Origin: a virus
DNA: 64,000 nt
Strand: one strand, 5' to 3'
Virus record (IMG/VR): IMGVR_UViG_3300042887_004758
Coordinates: 45,982-109,981 of that record
The position numbers were made by a program, and so were the translations under genes. Below the pieces are notes generated by a model. That model saw only the letters and a program-made list of their open reading frames with translations, was not told the origin of the DNA and did not search any database. Below, in pieces: positions 51,701 through 61,097 of this stretch (the first letter of the stretch is position 1; every line of letters starts with the position of its first letter).

Positions 51701-53463
51701 AAGAGGATTCACCTGTTATTTATGATTCTTTGAAAGAAAAACTTAAATATTTTCATCCAGCCTTTCACGCAATAACACCAGAAGGATTAAATTCGAGATT
51801 GACCTTCTTGAATCAATGTACAAGACCGGGATCTACAATACCTATAATTAATGATAGGGGTCAGGAGGTGATAAATGATTCGGAAAACACATCGTTTGGT
51901 GCTCCTCCGATATGCGTTTTGAGAGTCGGTGATTTTTATAATACGAAAATTGCAATCAACTCAATAAGTTTATCCTATGAAGGATTAGATATTAATCCTG
52001 AAGGAATAGGTATTCAACCCATGATTGCCGCAGTTCAAATTGCTTTTGACTTTATAGGAGGATCAGGACTCAAAGAACCGATTAATCGACTTCAAAACGC
52101 CTTGTCGTTCAACTACTATGCGAATACAGAGATGTATGATGAGAGAGCTGAAGCAAGTGAGGATACGAGTGTAATTGATAATAACTTGTATAAACAAATT
52201 CAAGATAATCAAAGAGTAAAAACTCAGGGAGACTTATCACAACAGAATAATGGTGGAACCTATATTGGTACAGTTGTTGCAACCGAAGTAAATGGAACTG
52301 GATTTACGGGTACTTTGAGTTATGAAAAAATTATGAACGAAACTAAAAATGGGGTAAAGAGCTATGCTTTTGCACTAACAAATAACCTCAAATCAATTTC
52401 GTCTGACAAAGGGTGGGGATTTATGTATGAAATAAATAATTTAAAAAGAAACTATCAAAACGGTAATTTTTATACCGGATCAACAACAATTTATGGAAGT
52501 CCTCAGAATATACAGGGTAAAGTTGATGAAATATTTACAACCGCTCAGGGTTATTTTGAAAATGACGAAGGTTATCTCATGAGTGGTATTGCTCAGGAAC
52601 CACTTAAAAACAAAACAATAAGGACTGTAAGGAAGAATTTAATTGAATATATTACGCAGAAAAAAAACACAGTAAGTTCTGATGTTATGTTAAAAATTAG
52701 TGAAATTAACACTAATCAGGTCAACCTAATAACAAACATAAATAAAATCAACTACGTAACAACTCAAAAATCTGATGGATTTTTTGACAATAAAGGTAAC
52801 TCTACGATTGCTGACGTGGCATTACCAACCACCGACAGCTCATCTCCCTTCCTCGAAATTTTCACATTAATTGAATACATCGATTATATTATAAACATCC
52901 TCGATGAATACTACGTCTTTGATCCTACACAATACATATCCAATGACGGTCAGTACTATTATGAATATTTAACACTTTATAAAGAAATAGTTAGTGAAGT
53001 AAATAGATTGGACGTGAACAGAGAAGCGGAAATTGACACATTGTTAGATACGATTGGCACGCCGGTCAGTGGTCCAGGTATTGTTACTCAACAAACGGTT
53101 AGTTCTATATCACAAGCCACAGTATCACAACCTGGATTTATAGATTTTTTGTTGAAAAATGTAGATGACGATGAAAAGTCAAAAACAAGAGAATACTTGA
53201 AGAAAATTATTAAAAAAATGTACACTGATCACGGATATGAAAAAGATAAGAAAGAAACCGAAACACAATTTAATAAAATCACCACAGAGATTAATAGTGA
53301 ATTCGAAGTTTTCGAGCCATTCCAAAACTCAACAGGATTCGCATTTGGTATAGTTCAAAATATTAGTCCAAACACCACACAAATTGATGAATTAAAGAAT
53401 TTATACGACGGGGTAAATACAGGACCAAATGACTCGTTTAACGGAAAAGAAAACTTTGTATAA
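48715..53463 (+). CDS. Large baseplate protein with OmpA-like peptidoglycan-binding domain
   Basis: A 1582-residue structural protein. It starts MPYSPLSFDNSISEFF. A baseplate-type segment at about 580-650 (GGRIMWFPPYELTFAETLSSQW, FIGRPEPVYTYGNATRGGTLAF, VDHPSVLNLI) is followed at about 800-910 by an OmpA/MotB-like domain: VTLNLVGNTSSIASDEYNLSLSQRRIDSIKKYI, in which the second Arg of QRR corresponds to the peptidoglycan-contacting Arg. A third unit (about 1060-1150) has CVLRVGDFYNTKIAINSISLSYEGL, GIGIQPMIAAVQIAF and LQNALSFNYYAN. The domains suggest a baseplate hub or wedge component that touches the cell wall. It ends with a one-base overlap (TAATG) with the next gene. Confidence 0.8.
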   Translation: MPYSPLSFDNSISEFFRTNNIIRNLPPYTVEGSFSTQVSGENGIFPIKLRNMAVQDSAELIEIYPEYLEKQYLLNFFGPQDGFGVPISIQDIQNIVTNRDTYYTFVASFYPLQNIVFQINPVGSEASLSNDSKLAQISADLLKQQFQYRIGQEIREETFGRINLLDALSDPYEATALLTGNRTLIERNWQISQPDNLVGKGLDLVSRITGVYSPYSWIPGDYFDDSAPVTANEQTTVGGRIVNDLRQAISSVIGIGRPELDPSYNFLQNTGGGQKSVLFNNLEFNKYRPEYRSSQVQAAQTLLGQGIQSIAELGRALGGTQPPAGQYYLGTQQTPIPNLVAPPNEQPSGMDGVPVYGYTILGKTYEGEGLDGTFRFGFAGRSFYNQGDIQGGFSWAGAETTPIGAFVGPNGTTFGGNASSTFGGTVSDGFAFTKDSILDKTQQLVLSNPGGGKAFESVGNAINQVSKIFNDGYKEITKGSKVIKYVNENGIEKGAEYCRIFTKDQPFTTMSRLQKKTRNIRGFTYSNLDSPYNLNITPTKGEDSTNLTNEGVKKYMFSLENLAWKPSNKQGYTVQDLPLCERGPNGGRIMWFPPYELTFAETLSSQWNKTEFIGRPEPVYTYGNATRGGTLAFKIIVDHPSVLNLIVDKVMKGQTTEETNSILESFFSGCKEYDLYELAALYNTIPLTELQQIQEILNVTTNTTTVEGVITQLSTEQPITETNTEPQGPSKTDDVAVTVNPIVLPPVNTEILCYFRNKYPLPNQTVQSFQVYWDQYKNMKNTYVGCAASDQKESVGNFFQIVINENINDLNGLCDEIEELCNQKYKVTLNLVGNTSSIASDEYNLSLSQRRIDSIKKYILDYKGGTLGKFGLNDLLIIKEDPQGETNATSAEDGPLNQTVCSLLAIQNRNVRVLLDAQPPDPVPAPDDAIEETASPQNDINTDPKDLINGITPPLGQKTVTTTSETIRREISALPGLSKKVLRNLLTECSYFEMLKEDSPVIYDSLKEKLKYFHPAFHAITPEGLNSRLTFLNQCTRPGSTIPIINDRGQEVINDSENTSFGAPPICVLRVGDFYNTKIAINSISLSYEGLDINPEGIGIQPMIAAVQIAFDFIGGSGLKEPINRLQNALSFNYYANTEMYDERAEASEDTSVIDNNLYKQIQDNQRVKTQGDLSQQNNGGTYIGTVVATEVNGTGFTGTLSYEKIMNETKNGVKSYAFALTNNLKSISSDKGWGFMYEINNLKRNYQNGNFYTGSTTIYGSPQNIQGKVDEIFTTAQGYFENDEGYLMSGIAQEPLKNKTIRTVRKNLIEYITQKKNTVSSDVMLKISEINTNQVNLITNINKINYVTTQKSDGFFDNKGNSTIADVALPTTDSSSPFLEIFTLIEYIDYIINILDEYYVFDPTQYISNDGQYYYEYLTLYKEIVSEVNRLDVNREAEIDTLLDTIGTPVSGPGIVTQQTVSSISQATVSQPGFIDFLLKNVDDDEKSKTREYLKKIIKKMYTDHGYEKDKKETETQFNKITTEINSEFEVFEPFQNSTGFAFGIVQNISPNTTQIDELKNLYDGVNTGPNDSFNGKENFV

Positions 53464-53780
53464 TGGAATATTACAATAGATACACCAAATTTATATTGAA
53501 CGGACAACAATCTGTTGTACCCTTCGTTGAATTGCCTTCAAAATCCACAGATAAAAAGTATATTTACAAGGTGGGACAATCAAGATTGGATAAAATAAGT
53601 CAACAATTTTATAACACACCTTATTTTGGATGGTTGATTTTGCAAGCCAATCCCCAATATGGTGGAACGGAATGGTCAATTCCTGACAACGCAGTTATTA
53701 TTGTTCCATTTCCTCTGTTACAATCATTACAAGATTATAAATCAGCTTTAGAGACACATTTCTTGTATTATGGCAGGTAA
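53463..53780 (+). CDS. Small baseplate protein with LysM-like fold (gp53-like)
   Basis: A 105-residue protein with the LysM-like pattern of small baseplate proteins: KYIYKVGQSRLDKISQQFYNTPYFGWLILQANPQYGG, then WSIPDNAVIIVPFPL. The D-x-h-[SA]-x-x-[FY]-Y-x-x-P-x-x-[GW]-W-h-I-h-x-A-N core is shared by T4 gp53 and by P2 gpX-type proteins. It lies between the two giant baseplate genes, overlapping them by 1 and 11 bases. Likely a wedge or hub connector. Confidence 0.75.
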   Translation: MEYYNRYTKFILNGQQSVVPFVELPSKSTDKKYIYKVGQSRLDKISQQFYNTPYFGWLILQANPQYGGTEWSIPDNAVIIVPFPLLQSLQDYKSALETHFLYYGR

Positions 53781-56700
53781 TATTTCGGAAGAAAAATTAT
53801 ATTATCAGGATTATAATAACGTAATATTGGTAGACCCCAATAAGGTCTTTAACGCCGATGGTGTACCAGTTGATCGTTTGGTTCAACCCGAAAATCTTAT
53901 AACATATGCGAATTTAACTTGTAATGTAATTCCAAGAACAAAGCTTGCGGTTGGAGAAAACTTTAGTACACCTATACGACAAATTCAATTAGCTAAAATT
54001 AACTTTCTAAAACCTTCCGACAAACAATATTTGGACACCACTTGGACCAATGAACTACTTGGTGATTATGGAAGTATCGGAAATACAAACAAATTGAACC
54101 AAACCTCTGAAGAACAGAGAAAAAACCTCACCAACACCAACTACGACACACAATTGTTGGGTATTAAAAGTATATCAATCAGAAACAATCAAATCTTTAT
54201 TCCCGAAGTTAATATTGAATTAGAAGATGTACAGGGTAGAGCTTTATTTGAAAAAGGGGAAAAGTCACCATACGCCGCTTTTTTTCAACTACCATATCCT
54301 CTATTTGAACTAACCGTCAAAGGGTATTATGGTAAAGCTGTCAAGTATGAGTTGAATTTGGTTTCTTTCAACGCTAGATTCAACCCGAGCAACGGTAACT
54401 ACCAAATATCTTTGAAATTAATGGGAAGAACACCCGCTCTTTTTTCTGATATTAATTTATCGTATATGTACGCACTTCCGTACATGTACCCCTCAACCTT
54501 TTATACAGATACGACGACAAATAATCAGACTACGGATGATGTTGCTCAAAACCTGAAAACTCAAATAACACAAGAGACGACAAGAGGATATCAAAAACTT
54601 AGAGAAGTTTACTCAGTTTACAAATCCAAAGGTTTGATTCCACAGGACTTTCCTGTGATGAATTTAGATCAGTTGAGGATAAAACTTGATTTATTAATCA
54701 ATCAACAACTGTCATCATTTGGAGAAGAAAATTTTTCAGTATTGAGTGATATTGCTAGATATGAAGATGATCTACAGAAGTTCTATGCTAATATTTTTGG
54801 TACTTCTTCGGGGGCTTGGTTTACTAAGTGGACACAAAAAAACAATTACTACATCTCAAATACAGACCAATCGACAAGATATTATCCGATCAATTCAAGT
54901 GACACGACACTATCATCAATCAAAAGTGAACTTCAAAATTTAATTGATGAATATTCGAAAAAACTTCTTGACAACCCAACCCTTGGGGAGAGAGGTCAAT
55001 ACTCTACAGGAAAAATAAAAGGTAAATCATCTTCAATCGATATTAATATATCAGTTGATGACATAATTGTAACAGAACAATTCGACTTAGATTTTGAAAC
55101 CAAGTACAAAACTGAATTTGGAGTTCAAAGTGCAACTACCGCACAGATTCAACAATTTATTCAAACATATACTTCAACAATATTGGATTCAACATATATA
55201 GACCCCAAAAATCTACAAGTTATTGATAACTACGGTTTGGTGAAAAAGGGTCCTAATGTTGGTTTCGAACAAAAAATTGCACAAATAAGAAAACAACTTA
55301 AAGAAAAAAGCGAAGAAATAGAAAAAGCACTTACCGACTCATTATTAGAAAAAATAATAGACCCAAATTTCGGACTCGGATTTAATCCGACGATTCGGAA
55401 TGTGATGGCGGTAATTATGGCTCAAGTTGATGCTTTTTTGAGATTGATGGATGAAGTTCACAGTAAAGCGTGGGATAAAAGGAAAGACCCTAAAAGATTA
55501 AGTACTATTTTAGGAGGTATAAATACTGATAGTACCATTCCGATCCCTACGGAAGATCAGATTGTTTACCCTTGGCCGTCCTATACGGAAGTAAAAGATG
55601 TTGAAAATAAAATAGTTGTAAAATATCCTGGTGATTCAACAGCTTTTCAAAAAACAGACGCTTATAATTTTGAGATATGGCCCGAAGTTGAATTTGTTGA
55701 ACAGTTTATGTCGGGTATGATACCATACGACGAACAGACGTTAAAGAACCCAATTCAAAATGCAGAACAGACCCCCCCATATGTTTCGTCCAACGCACTT
55801 GAATTTCCTTTCAAAAACATACCCTACCTCAATCTGACTGATGTGTCGGTATTATATGAATTATTTGAAAGAACATTAGCAAGTTCATACTATATTGGGT
55901 TAATGAAAGGAGGATCGAGTTCTCAACAATTGTATAAAGTATTAGGTGATTTTGAAAAATACAACTTATTACAACAAATAAATGATTCCATTTCATTACT
56001 TGAATTATTTAAAAAGACACCCCTCGATTATCAAAATTATAAAGAGGTTTTGAGAAGTTCGTCCAATAATGGAACTGGGTTATATTGGAATCAATATATT
56101 AGGGATATTTTTGCAACTCCGTATATAGAAGAACAAGTCAAAAATAGTTCCGAGATTCTGAGTATTGAGTCCTTGGGTAATAATTCCGCAACCATTAATG
56201 GGGAGCAAGAAACAACCAACACCCTCACATCTTATATCAAGAGTAGCGATTCGACAATCAAAGACCTTCTGAATACATATCCCTTTGATAATCCAAATTG
56301 GAGAATTAATAATTTAGCGGGTTTTCAAGGGGCTTCTGAAAATAAATTTTATGACACAACAAAGGTACTTAACTTTTTTTCAGAGAAAAAGGTAATAACT
56401 AATTTTACTGACGTTGGATCAAAAACCGAAATAAGACCATTCAATTACTTCAATTGGCAAGAAAACCAAATAACACAAACAACACCCAATGGTGATGACT
56501 TGTCTAATATTAATACTGCAAGTAATTTAAAAAGTTTTTTTGATCAAAGAACAGACAATAGAAAAAAAGTAATTTTGGAAGGATCGGTGTACTATTCCGA
56601 TTATACAAATAATGTAACGGCCACACAAACTACCTCTATTCTCAACACACCTTATTTTGTAAATGCATTTACTGAAGGTTTACAAAATTATAAACAATTA

Positions 56701-59700
56701 GACAGTCATCCTTTCAAAGCGGCGGCATACTTGTTTTTGAACTCCCTACCTTTGGCAACAACATTAGAAAAATACATTTCAAAAACCGACAACACAAATG
56801 AGTTTTTGAATTATATAGCATCTACAATGACCAAATTTTCGGGTGTTCACAAACTCCCTTTTGCTTGGATATTAAAATATGGAAGTATTTGGAATAGGTA
56901 TAAAACTTATATTGAAACAGGTGTTGATTTCTTGGATGAATGTTGGAAAGATATAGATTTTGCGGGTTTATACGATCCTATTGGTAGTGCAACCACCAAA
57001 ACATATAGTTCATCTACGGTTACATATACTATGGTTGGACAACCGACCAGTGTAAACCAAAACCAAATATTTGGTTTATTCCCTACTAATATAACAACGT
57101 TTCAAGTAGGATTTTATCCAAAATTAGTAAATGATTTAATGTATTTCTATATTGGAAAGAATGTTTTTAGTGGTTATACAGATTCTGAATTTCAGAACGC
57201 AATAAGTCAAGGATTGAATATCAAGAATAATGTGAAGTCTAACTTTTCCCAAGTCGGACTCAATAGTACAAATCAATTCAGTTCATTGGGTTACTATTCT
57301 TATTTTGATCTCGAAGGTTTGGTAGATTTTTCGGGTAGTGGTATTACTGATTGGGTTTTATTCCCTAGTATCGGGGCTCTAAGATTTAATCAAACTTATT
57401 TGGAATATCTTAAGAATGGTACGGTTACAGAATACTTGGCAGAGGACAACGCGTATTATAACGGTTCGGCACGAATGAATTGGAATAGCCCAAACTTCGG
57501 ATATTTCAACACGACAACAATCAAAAAACCAACTCCGAGCGAATATATGAAATTTGTTTTCTCAGGTCAGGAAAAAATTCAAGAATCTTTTACTTTAGCT
57601 GCGAAATACTCATCAATCGAGGAAATTTTTGGTGTTTTCGATAAAAACACTTTGGATTTATTCGAACAAATGTTTTTGAAATTCTGTGAACATCCAATAA
57701 ATTATGACAACGCACAACTTGGATCAGGTAATTTCAACAATATTTTAACTCAAAGCCTATTATCTGAAACCGAAAACTTCAAGTTCAAAAATTTTGCTGG
57801 TCTTCTAAGGGAATTTTTTAAAGTCAATCCTTCGGGTGTTTCTTCGGACCCAACCCAATTATCATATCAATTAGCATCATTCCAAGAAAAAAGAATACTA
57901 AATTTTGTAAGAACATTTATGGATTTGGATGTTGTTCTTAAACTTGGTAATTGTGGAAATTACGACAGAAAATTGTTTGATAGTTTATCAGGGAACCAAC
58001 TATTAATACCCACACAACCATATACTTTTAGTAAATACGTTTCTAATACCTTACCAACAACAAACGGTAGTGTGACATTATTACAATCAAAAGCATTGAA
58101 CCCCGATGCTTGGAATGCCTTGGAAGAATATGTTGGATTCTCAACAATATCAGGTCTCACATATACAGACGGAGGATCTTATATTACAGACTTTTTCCCT
58201 ACTATGGATATTGAATTTACGTCCGAAAATGTACAAATTTTGAATAAAGTTATTAAGATTTTTGCAAACGAAAAAATACAAAATCCACAACTAACCAAGA
58301 CACAATTTCAAACAACCCTCACAAACTATATTAATACACTTAATCAAAATCACAGTAATGTTTTGAATTACACCTTGGACCAAGTGAAAAATCAAATTCC
58401 AACAATAATTCAAAAACCTGTTGATTTTACATCGAGAATAGATGGTGATACTGTTAAAAATGACCTTTGGAGGTTATTCAAAACATTGGATGAAAAGTGG
58501 GTTGCTGGTGCAAACTTCAAAGAAAAGACATTATTCGAAGAGTTTTTGTTTTTCGATCGTAGAAACCGAGACATTGGACAGAAATTTATTATAGATATTT
58601 ACTCAATAAGAACATATCTCACGGAAAAAAGGGATAAAACATCTTTACTTAATTTCATAAGTGCAATCTTCAAAGAAAATAGATTCAACTTTTTTGCTTT
58701 ACCTTCGTATGTGAATTTTTATGGTTTACAAGAACCAGGATTAAATTCAGGACCGACAATTGGTAGTGACGATATAGGATCTTTGGCCTTTGGGACTTTC
58801 TTGGAGGTTGACTATCAGAATTCAAAACCAAAATACCTTTGTCAGTTTATTGGTAGATTGAGTGAACATTTGAAAATTGGAGAAAACTATTATTTCGGAT
58901 CGGATGGATTAGACTTAGAAAACTCACCCGATACTTTAATTGATACTAATCAAGATCAAAATGCGGATTTGGGATTGAGTAATAAGGTTGTTGCATTTGC
59001 AGTTGACTTCGGAATACAGAATCAAAACATTTTTACTTCATTATCTTTGGATCAAGCACAACATAAAGTGACCGCGGAATCTATTGATATTCTGATGGGT
59101 TTATCTAATCAGTATAACTCCAATACCGCTATGCCACAACCACAAGGATTATATGACCTCTATAAAAGTAGAAGTTATAAATGTGAAGTAGGTAGTATGG
59201 GGTCCATGTTAATTCAACCCACCATGTATTTCCAATTGAGAAATGTCCCAATGTTTTCGGGAGCGTACTTGATTTTAGGGGTAGAACATGACATACAAGT
59301 TGGTGGTGAATTCACAACAAAATTTACAGGAACAAAAGTTTCTAAGTATGAGGATGAAACTCCGGAACAATTGGTCGCTGTTGTAAATAGAAATTACATT
59401 AATAAAATTAAGGACAGAATCAAAAAATATAAAACAGAAGAGAATTTTATATTATCAACTCGAGTTGATGACCAAGCGGCCACATCATCGCCAACGGGTC
59501 CAGCGGCAGCCATCGACACTTGTTCACGAAAAATCAATGAGGTATTTGCCCAAGTCCCAACAAAAGACGCTTCGTCACAACCTATCGAAACTAAAATTTC
59601 GGATGAAGAATTATTCAACATAATTTCTGGAGTTACAAGCGATAAGAAGGTTGGTATAAATGCATTTATATTTCCACATCTTTTATATAACTACGACAAT

Positions 59701-60126
59701 TCACCAAATTACGTTCAAAATAACTTATATAGTTTTATATTAGAAAGTGCTAATAATATTAAGTTATTAGGGTCAACAGGTCTTTATTCGGAAGATAGTT
59801 ATATAAATGGATGTTTGTGTTATCAATTGAAAGATAATTCTGTTGTTCCTTTGGCAACATTTGAGTCACCCGAAAAATGTGTTCAGGCTTTTATTAGTGT
59901 CAACCAAGTGTGGATCAGCGCTTTGATGAAAAACCCAACCGTTTCGGGTACAACATATAATATTGAACCAAGAAGTAATATGAGTGAAGACGAAAAAAAT
60001 CAATTGTTTAATAGTCTCAAAAATTGTTGGATAAAATATAAGGAAACTATAGGAGGTTCGGTTCTTGAAACTGATGATAAAAAAATCCGTGATAATATGA
60101 ACCTTTACCTTTTAAGGATAACATGA
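53770..60126 (+). CDS. Giant baseplate/tail structural protein, 2118 residues
   Basis: The largest gene of the window. The N-terminal domain (about 100-235) has FIPEVNIELEDVQGRALFEKGEKSPYAAFF and LPYPLFELTVKGYYGKAVKYELNLVSFNARFNPSNGNYQISL, a pattern shared by baseplate proteins of T4-type phages. The long middle is a mixed alpha/beta region with Asn/Gln/Ser-rich segments. The C-terminal part includes FQLRNVPMFSGAYLILGVEHDIQVGGEFTTKFTGTKVSKYE (about 1815-1855), typical of tail hub or carrier proteins. There is no coiled-coil tape-measure character, no lysozyme motif and no membrane segment that I can see. It is probably a baseplate wedge or hub fusion. Confidence 0.75.
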   Translation: MAGNISEEKLYYQDYNNVILVDPNKVFNADGVPVDRLVQPENLITYANLTCNVIPRTKLAVGENFSTPIRQIQLAKINFLKPSDKQYLDTTWTNELLGDYGSIGNTNKLNQTSEEQRKNLTNTNYDTQLLGIKSISIRNNQIFIPEVNIELEDVQGRALFEKGEKSPYAAFFQLPYPLFELTVKGYYGKAVKYELNLVSFNARFNPSNGNYQISLKLMGRTPALFSDINLSYMYALPYMYPSTFYTDTTTNNQTTDDVAQNLKTQITQETTRGYQKLREVYSVYKSKGLIPQDFPVMNLDQLRIKLDLLINQQLSSFGEENFSVLSDIARYEDDLQKFYANIFGTSSGAWFTKWTQKNNYYISNTDQSTRYYPINSSDTTLSSIKSELQNLIDEYSKKLLDNPTLGERGQYSTGKIKGKSSSIDINISVDDIIVTEQFDLDFETKYKTEFGVQSATTAQIQQFIQTYTSTILDSTYIDPKNLQVIDNYGLVKKGPNVGFEQKIAQIRKQLKEKSEEIEKALTDSLLEKIIDPNFGLGFNPTIRNVMAVIMAQVDAFLRLMDEVHSKAWDKRKDPKRLSTILGGINTDSTIPIPTEDQIVYPWPSYTEVKDVENKIVVKYPGDSTAFQKTDAYNFEIWPEVEFVEQFMSGMIPYDEQTLKNPIQNAEQTPPYVSSNALEFPFKNIPYLNLTDVSVLYELFERTLASSYYIGLMKGGSSSQQLYKVLGDFEKYNLLQQINDSISLLELFKKTPLDYQNYKEVLRSSSNNGTGLYWNQYIRDIFATPYIEEQVKNSSEILSIESLGNNSATINGEQETTNTLTSYIKSSDSTIKDLLNTYPFDNPNWRINNLAGFQGASENKFYDTTKVLNFFSEKKVITNFTDVGSKTEIRPFNYFNWQENQITQTTPNGDDLSNINTASNLKSFFDQRTDNRKKVILEGSVYYSDYTNNVTATQTTSILNTPYFVNAFTEGLQNYKQLDSHPFKAAAYLFLNSLPLATTLEKYISKTDNTNEFLNYIASTMTKFSGVHKLPFAWILKYGSIWNRYKTYIETGVDFLDECWKDIDFAGLYDPIGSATTKTYSSSTVTYTMVGQPTSVNQNQIFGLFPTNITTFQVGFYPKLVNDLMYFYIGKNVFSGYTDSEFQNAISQGLNIKNNVKSNFSQVGLNSTNQFSSLGYYSYFDLEGLVDFSGSGITDWVLFPSIGALRFNQTYLEYLKNGTVTEYLAEDNAYYNGSARMNWNSPNFGYFNTTTIKKPTPSEYMKFVFSGQEKIQESFTLAAKYSSIEEIFGVFDKNTLDLFEQMFLKFCEHPINYDNAQLGSGNFNNILTQSLLSETENFKFKNFAGLLREFFKVNPSGVSSDPTQLSYQLASFQEKRILNFVRTFMDLDVVLKLGNCGNYDRKLFDSLSGNQLLIPTQPYTFSKYVSNTLPTTNGSVTLLQSKALNPDAWNALEEYVGFSTISGLTYTDGGSYITDFFPTMDIEFTSENVQILNKVIKIFANEKIQNPQLTKTQFQTTLTNYINTLNQNHSNVLNYTLDQVKNQIPTIIQKPVDFTSRIDGDTVKNDLWRLFKTLDEKWVAGANFKEKTLFEEFLFFDRRNRDIGQKFIIDIYSIRTYLTEKRDKTSLLNFISAIFKENRFNFFALPSYVNFYGLQEPGLNSGPTIGSDDIGSLAFGTFLEVDYQNSKPKYLCQFIGRLSEHLKIGENYYFGSDGLDLENSPDTLIDTNQDQNADLGLSNKVVAFAVDFGIQNQNIFTSLSLDQAQHKVTAESIDILMGLSNQYNSNTAMPQPQGLYDLYKSRSYKCEVGSMGSMLIQPTMYFQLRNVPMFSGAYLILGVEHDIQVGGEFTTKFTGTKVSKYEDETPEQLVAVVNRNYINKIKDRIKKYKTEENFILSTRVDDQAATSSPTGPAAAIDTCSRKINEVFAQVPTKDASSQPIETKISDEELFNIISGVTSDKKVGINAFIFPHLLYNYDNSPNYVQNNLYSFILESANNIKLLGSTGLYSEDSYINGCLCYQLKDNSVVPLATFESPEKCVQAFISVNQVWISALMKNPTVSGTTYNIEPRSNMSEDEKNQLFNSLKNCWIKYKETIGGSVLETDDKKIRDNMNLYLLRIT

Positions 60127-60138
60127 TATTTATAAATA
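60127..60138 (+). promoter_or_regulatory. Palindromic promoter box TATTTATAAATA
   Basis: This box ends four bases before the ATG at 60143. It contains both TATTTATA and the T4-like TATAAATA, so it fits either orientation of the late motif. Confidence 0.55.
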
Positions 60139-60142
60139 AAAA

Positions 60143-60367
60143 ATGACCACTAAAGAAACATTAGATAGATTCTTGGGGAAGAACACAAGAATTACGGAGA
60201 GGTCTATCGGGCCCAACCAAAAAGAAGTTTGTGATTTGGACACAAACGAGTGTTACATTATTTCAACAAGTGATGGACTTATTGAAAGAGTGGACAATAA
60301 CAGAATTACCAACCGTAATGTTCAAGTAAGAACAAGTGGAGGTATAAAGCAACTTTTAAACGATTAA
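60143..60367 (+). CDS. Small phage protein, 74 residues
   Basis: A compact protein with basic N-terminal helix (TTKETLDRFLGKNTRITERS), a beta hairpin containing CDLDTNECYIISTSDG (two Cys seven residues apart), and a Gly-Gly-Ile end. Late-type box directly upstream; the next gene starts three bases after its stop. Possibly a virion or assembly factor; family not recognised. Confidence 0.72.
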   Translation: MTTKETLDRFLGKNTRITERSIGPNQKEVCDLDTNECYIISTSDGLIERVDNNRITNRNVQVRTSGGIKQLLND

Positions 60368-60370
60368 AAA

Positions 60371-61033
60371 ATGTCAGCGGAAAAAAGAATTTTAGAAGAA
60401 ATCAAAAGATATCGTCAAATCAACAAATATATTGTAGAACAAGAATTGGCTGGTGAGGTGCCTGATGTGGGTGCTGAGGAATTACCAGCAGCAGATGCGG
60501 GTGCTGAGACATTACCGGCGGCAGATACGGGTACAGAACCAACCCCAATTGATACGGCAACAGATCCTGATGTTGAGAAAGTGGGTGATACTGAAACTAC
60601 CGATGTCACCGACACTACAGAAACAACAGATGGTGGTACTGAAGAATTAGATATTACCGATTTGGTTACAAAACAAGATGATATTTTGTCAAAGCAAACT
60701 GAAATGACAGATCAGATTCTTTCACAATTGAATGACTTACAGGATAAACTATCTGAAATGGACAAAATTTTACAAAAGGTAGATAGTTTGGAAGTTAAGT
60801 TTGAAAAATACAGACAAAAAACTCCTGAAGAGAAATTAGAATTAAGATCCTTGGACTCTTATCCCTATAGTCAAAAACTTACCGACTTTTTTGACGTAAA
60901 ACAGGATGAGATGGAGGCTTCAGGTAAAAACGAATATGTTTTAACAGATGACGAAGTAACAGGATACGATGCTAGTACAATTAAGAAATCATTTAATGTA
61001 TATGACGAGAGTTTACCTTTGAACAGATATTGA
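60371..61033 (+). CDS. Acidic coiled-coil phage protein
   Basis: This 220-residue protein starts with a basic helix, KRILEEIKRYRQINKYIVEQE, which has I/L/V-x-E sites (ILEE, IVEQ). A long acidic, Ala/Thr/Asp-rich, probably disordered region (about 28-95) and a clear coiled coil (about 95-150; QTEMTDQILSQLNDLQDKLSEMDKIL and VDSLEVKFEKY) follow, then a folded acidic tail ending LPLNRY. Such acidic coiled-coil proteins can be head-core, tail-chaperone or scaffold factors. The gene lies between the baseplate operon and a terminator. Unknown function. Confidence 0.75.
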   Translation: MSAEKRILEEIKRYRQINKYIVEQELAGEVPDVGAEELPAADAGAETLPAADTGTEPTPIDTATDPDVEKVGDTETTDVTDTTETTDGGTEELDITDLVTKQDDILSKQTEMTDQILSQLNDLQDKLSEMDKILQKVDSLEVKFEKYRQKTPEEKLELRSLDSYPYSQKLTDFFDVKQDEMEASGKNEYVLTDDEVTGYDASTIKKSFNVYDESLPLNRY

Positions 61034-61059
61034 TTTAAAACAATTTTATAATTATTATT

Positions 61060-61095
61060 AAGGGGTCAGCGGTAAAATCCAAGACCCCTTTTTTT
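61060..61095 (+). terminator. Rho-independent terminator ending the baseplate operon
   Basis: AAGGGGTC pairs with GACCCCTT (eight base pairs) around a 15-base loop and is followed by a T-run. It lies 27 bases after the stop at 61033 and before the gp32 promoter. Confidence 0.92.
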
Positions 61096-61097
61096 AT

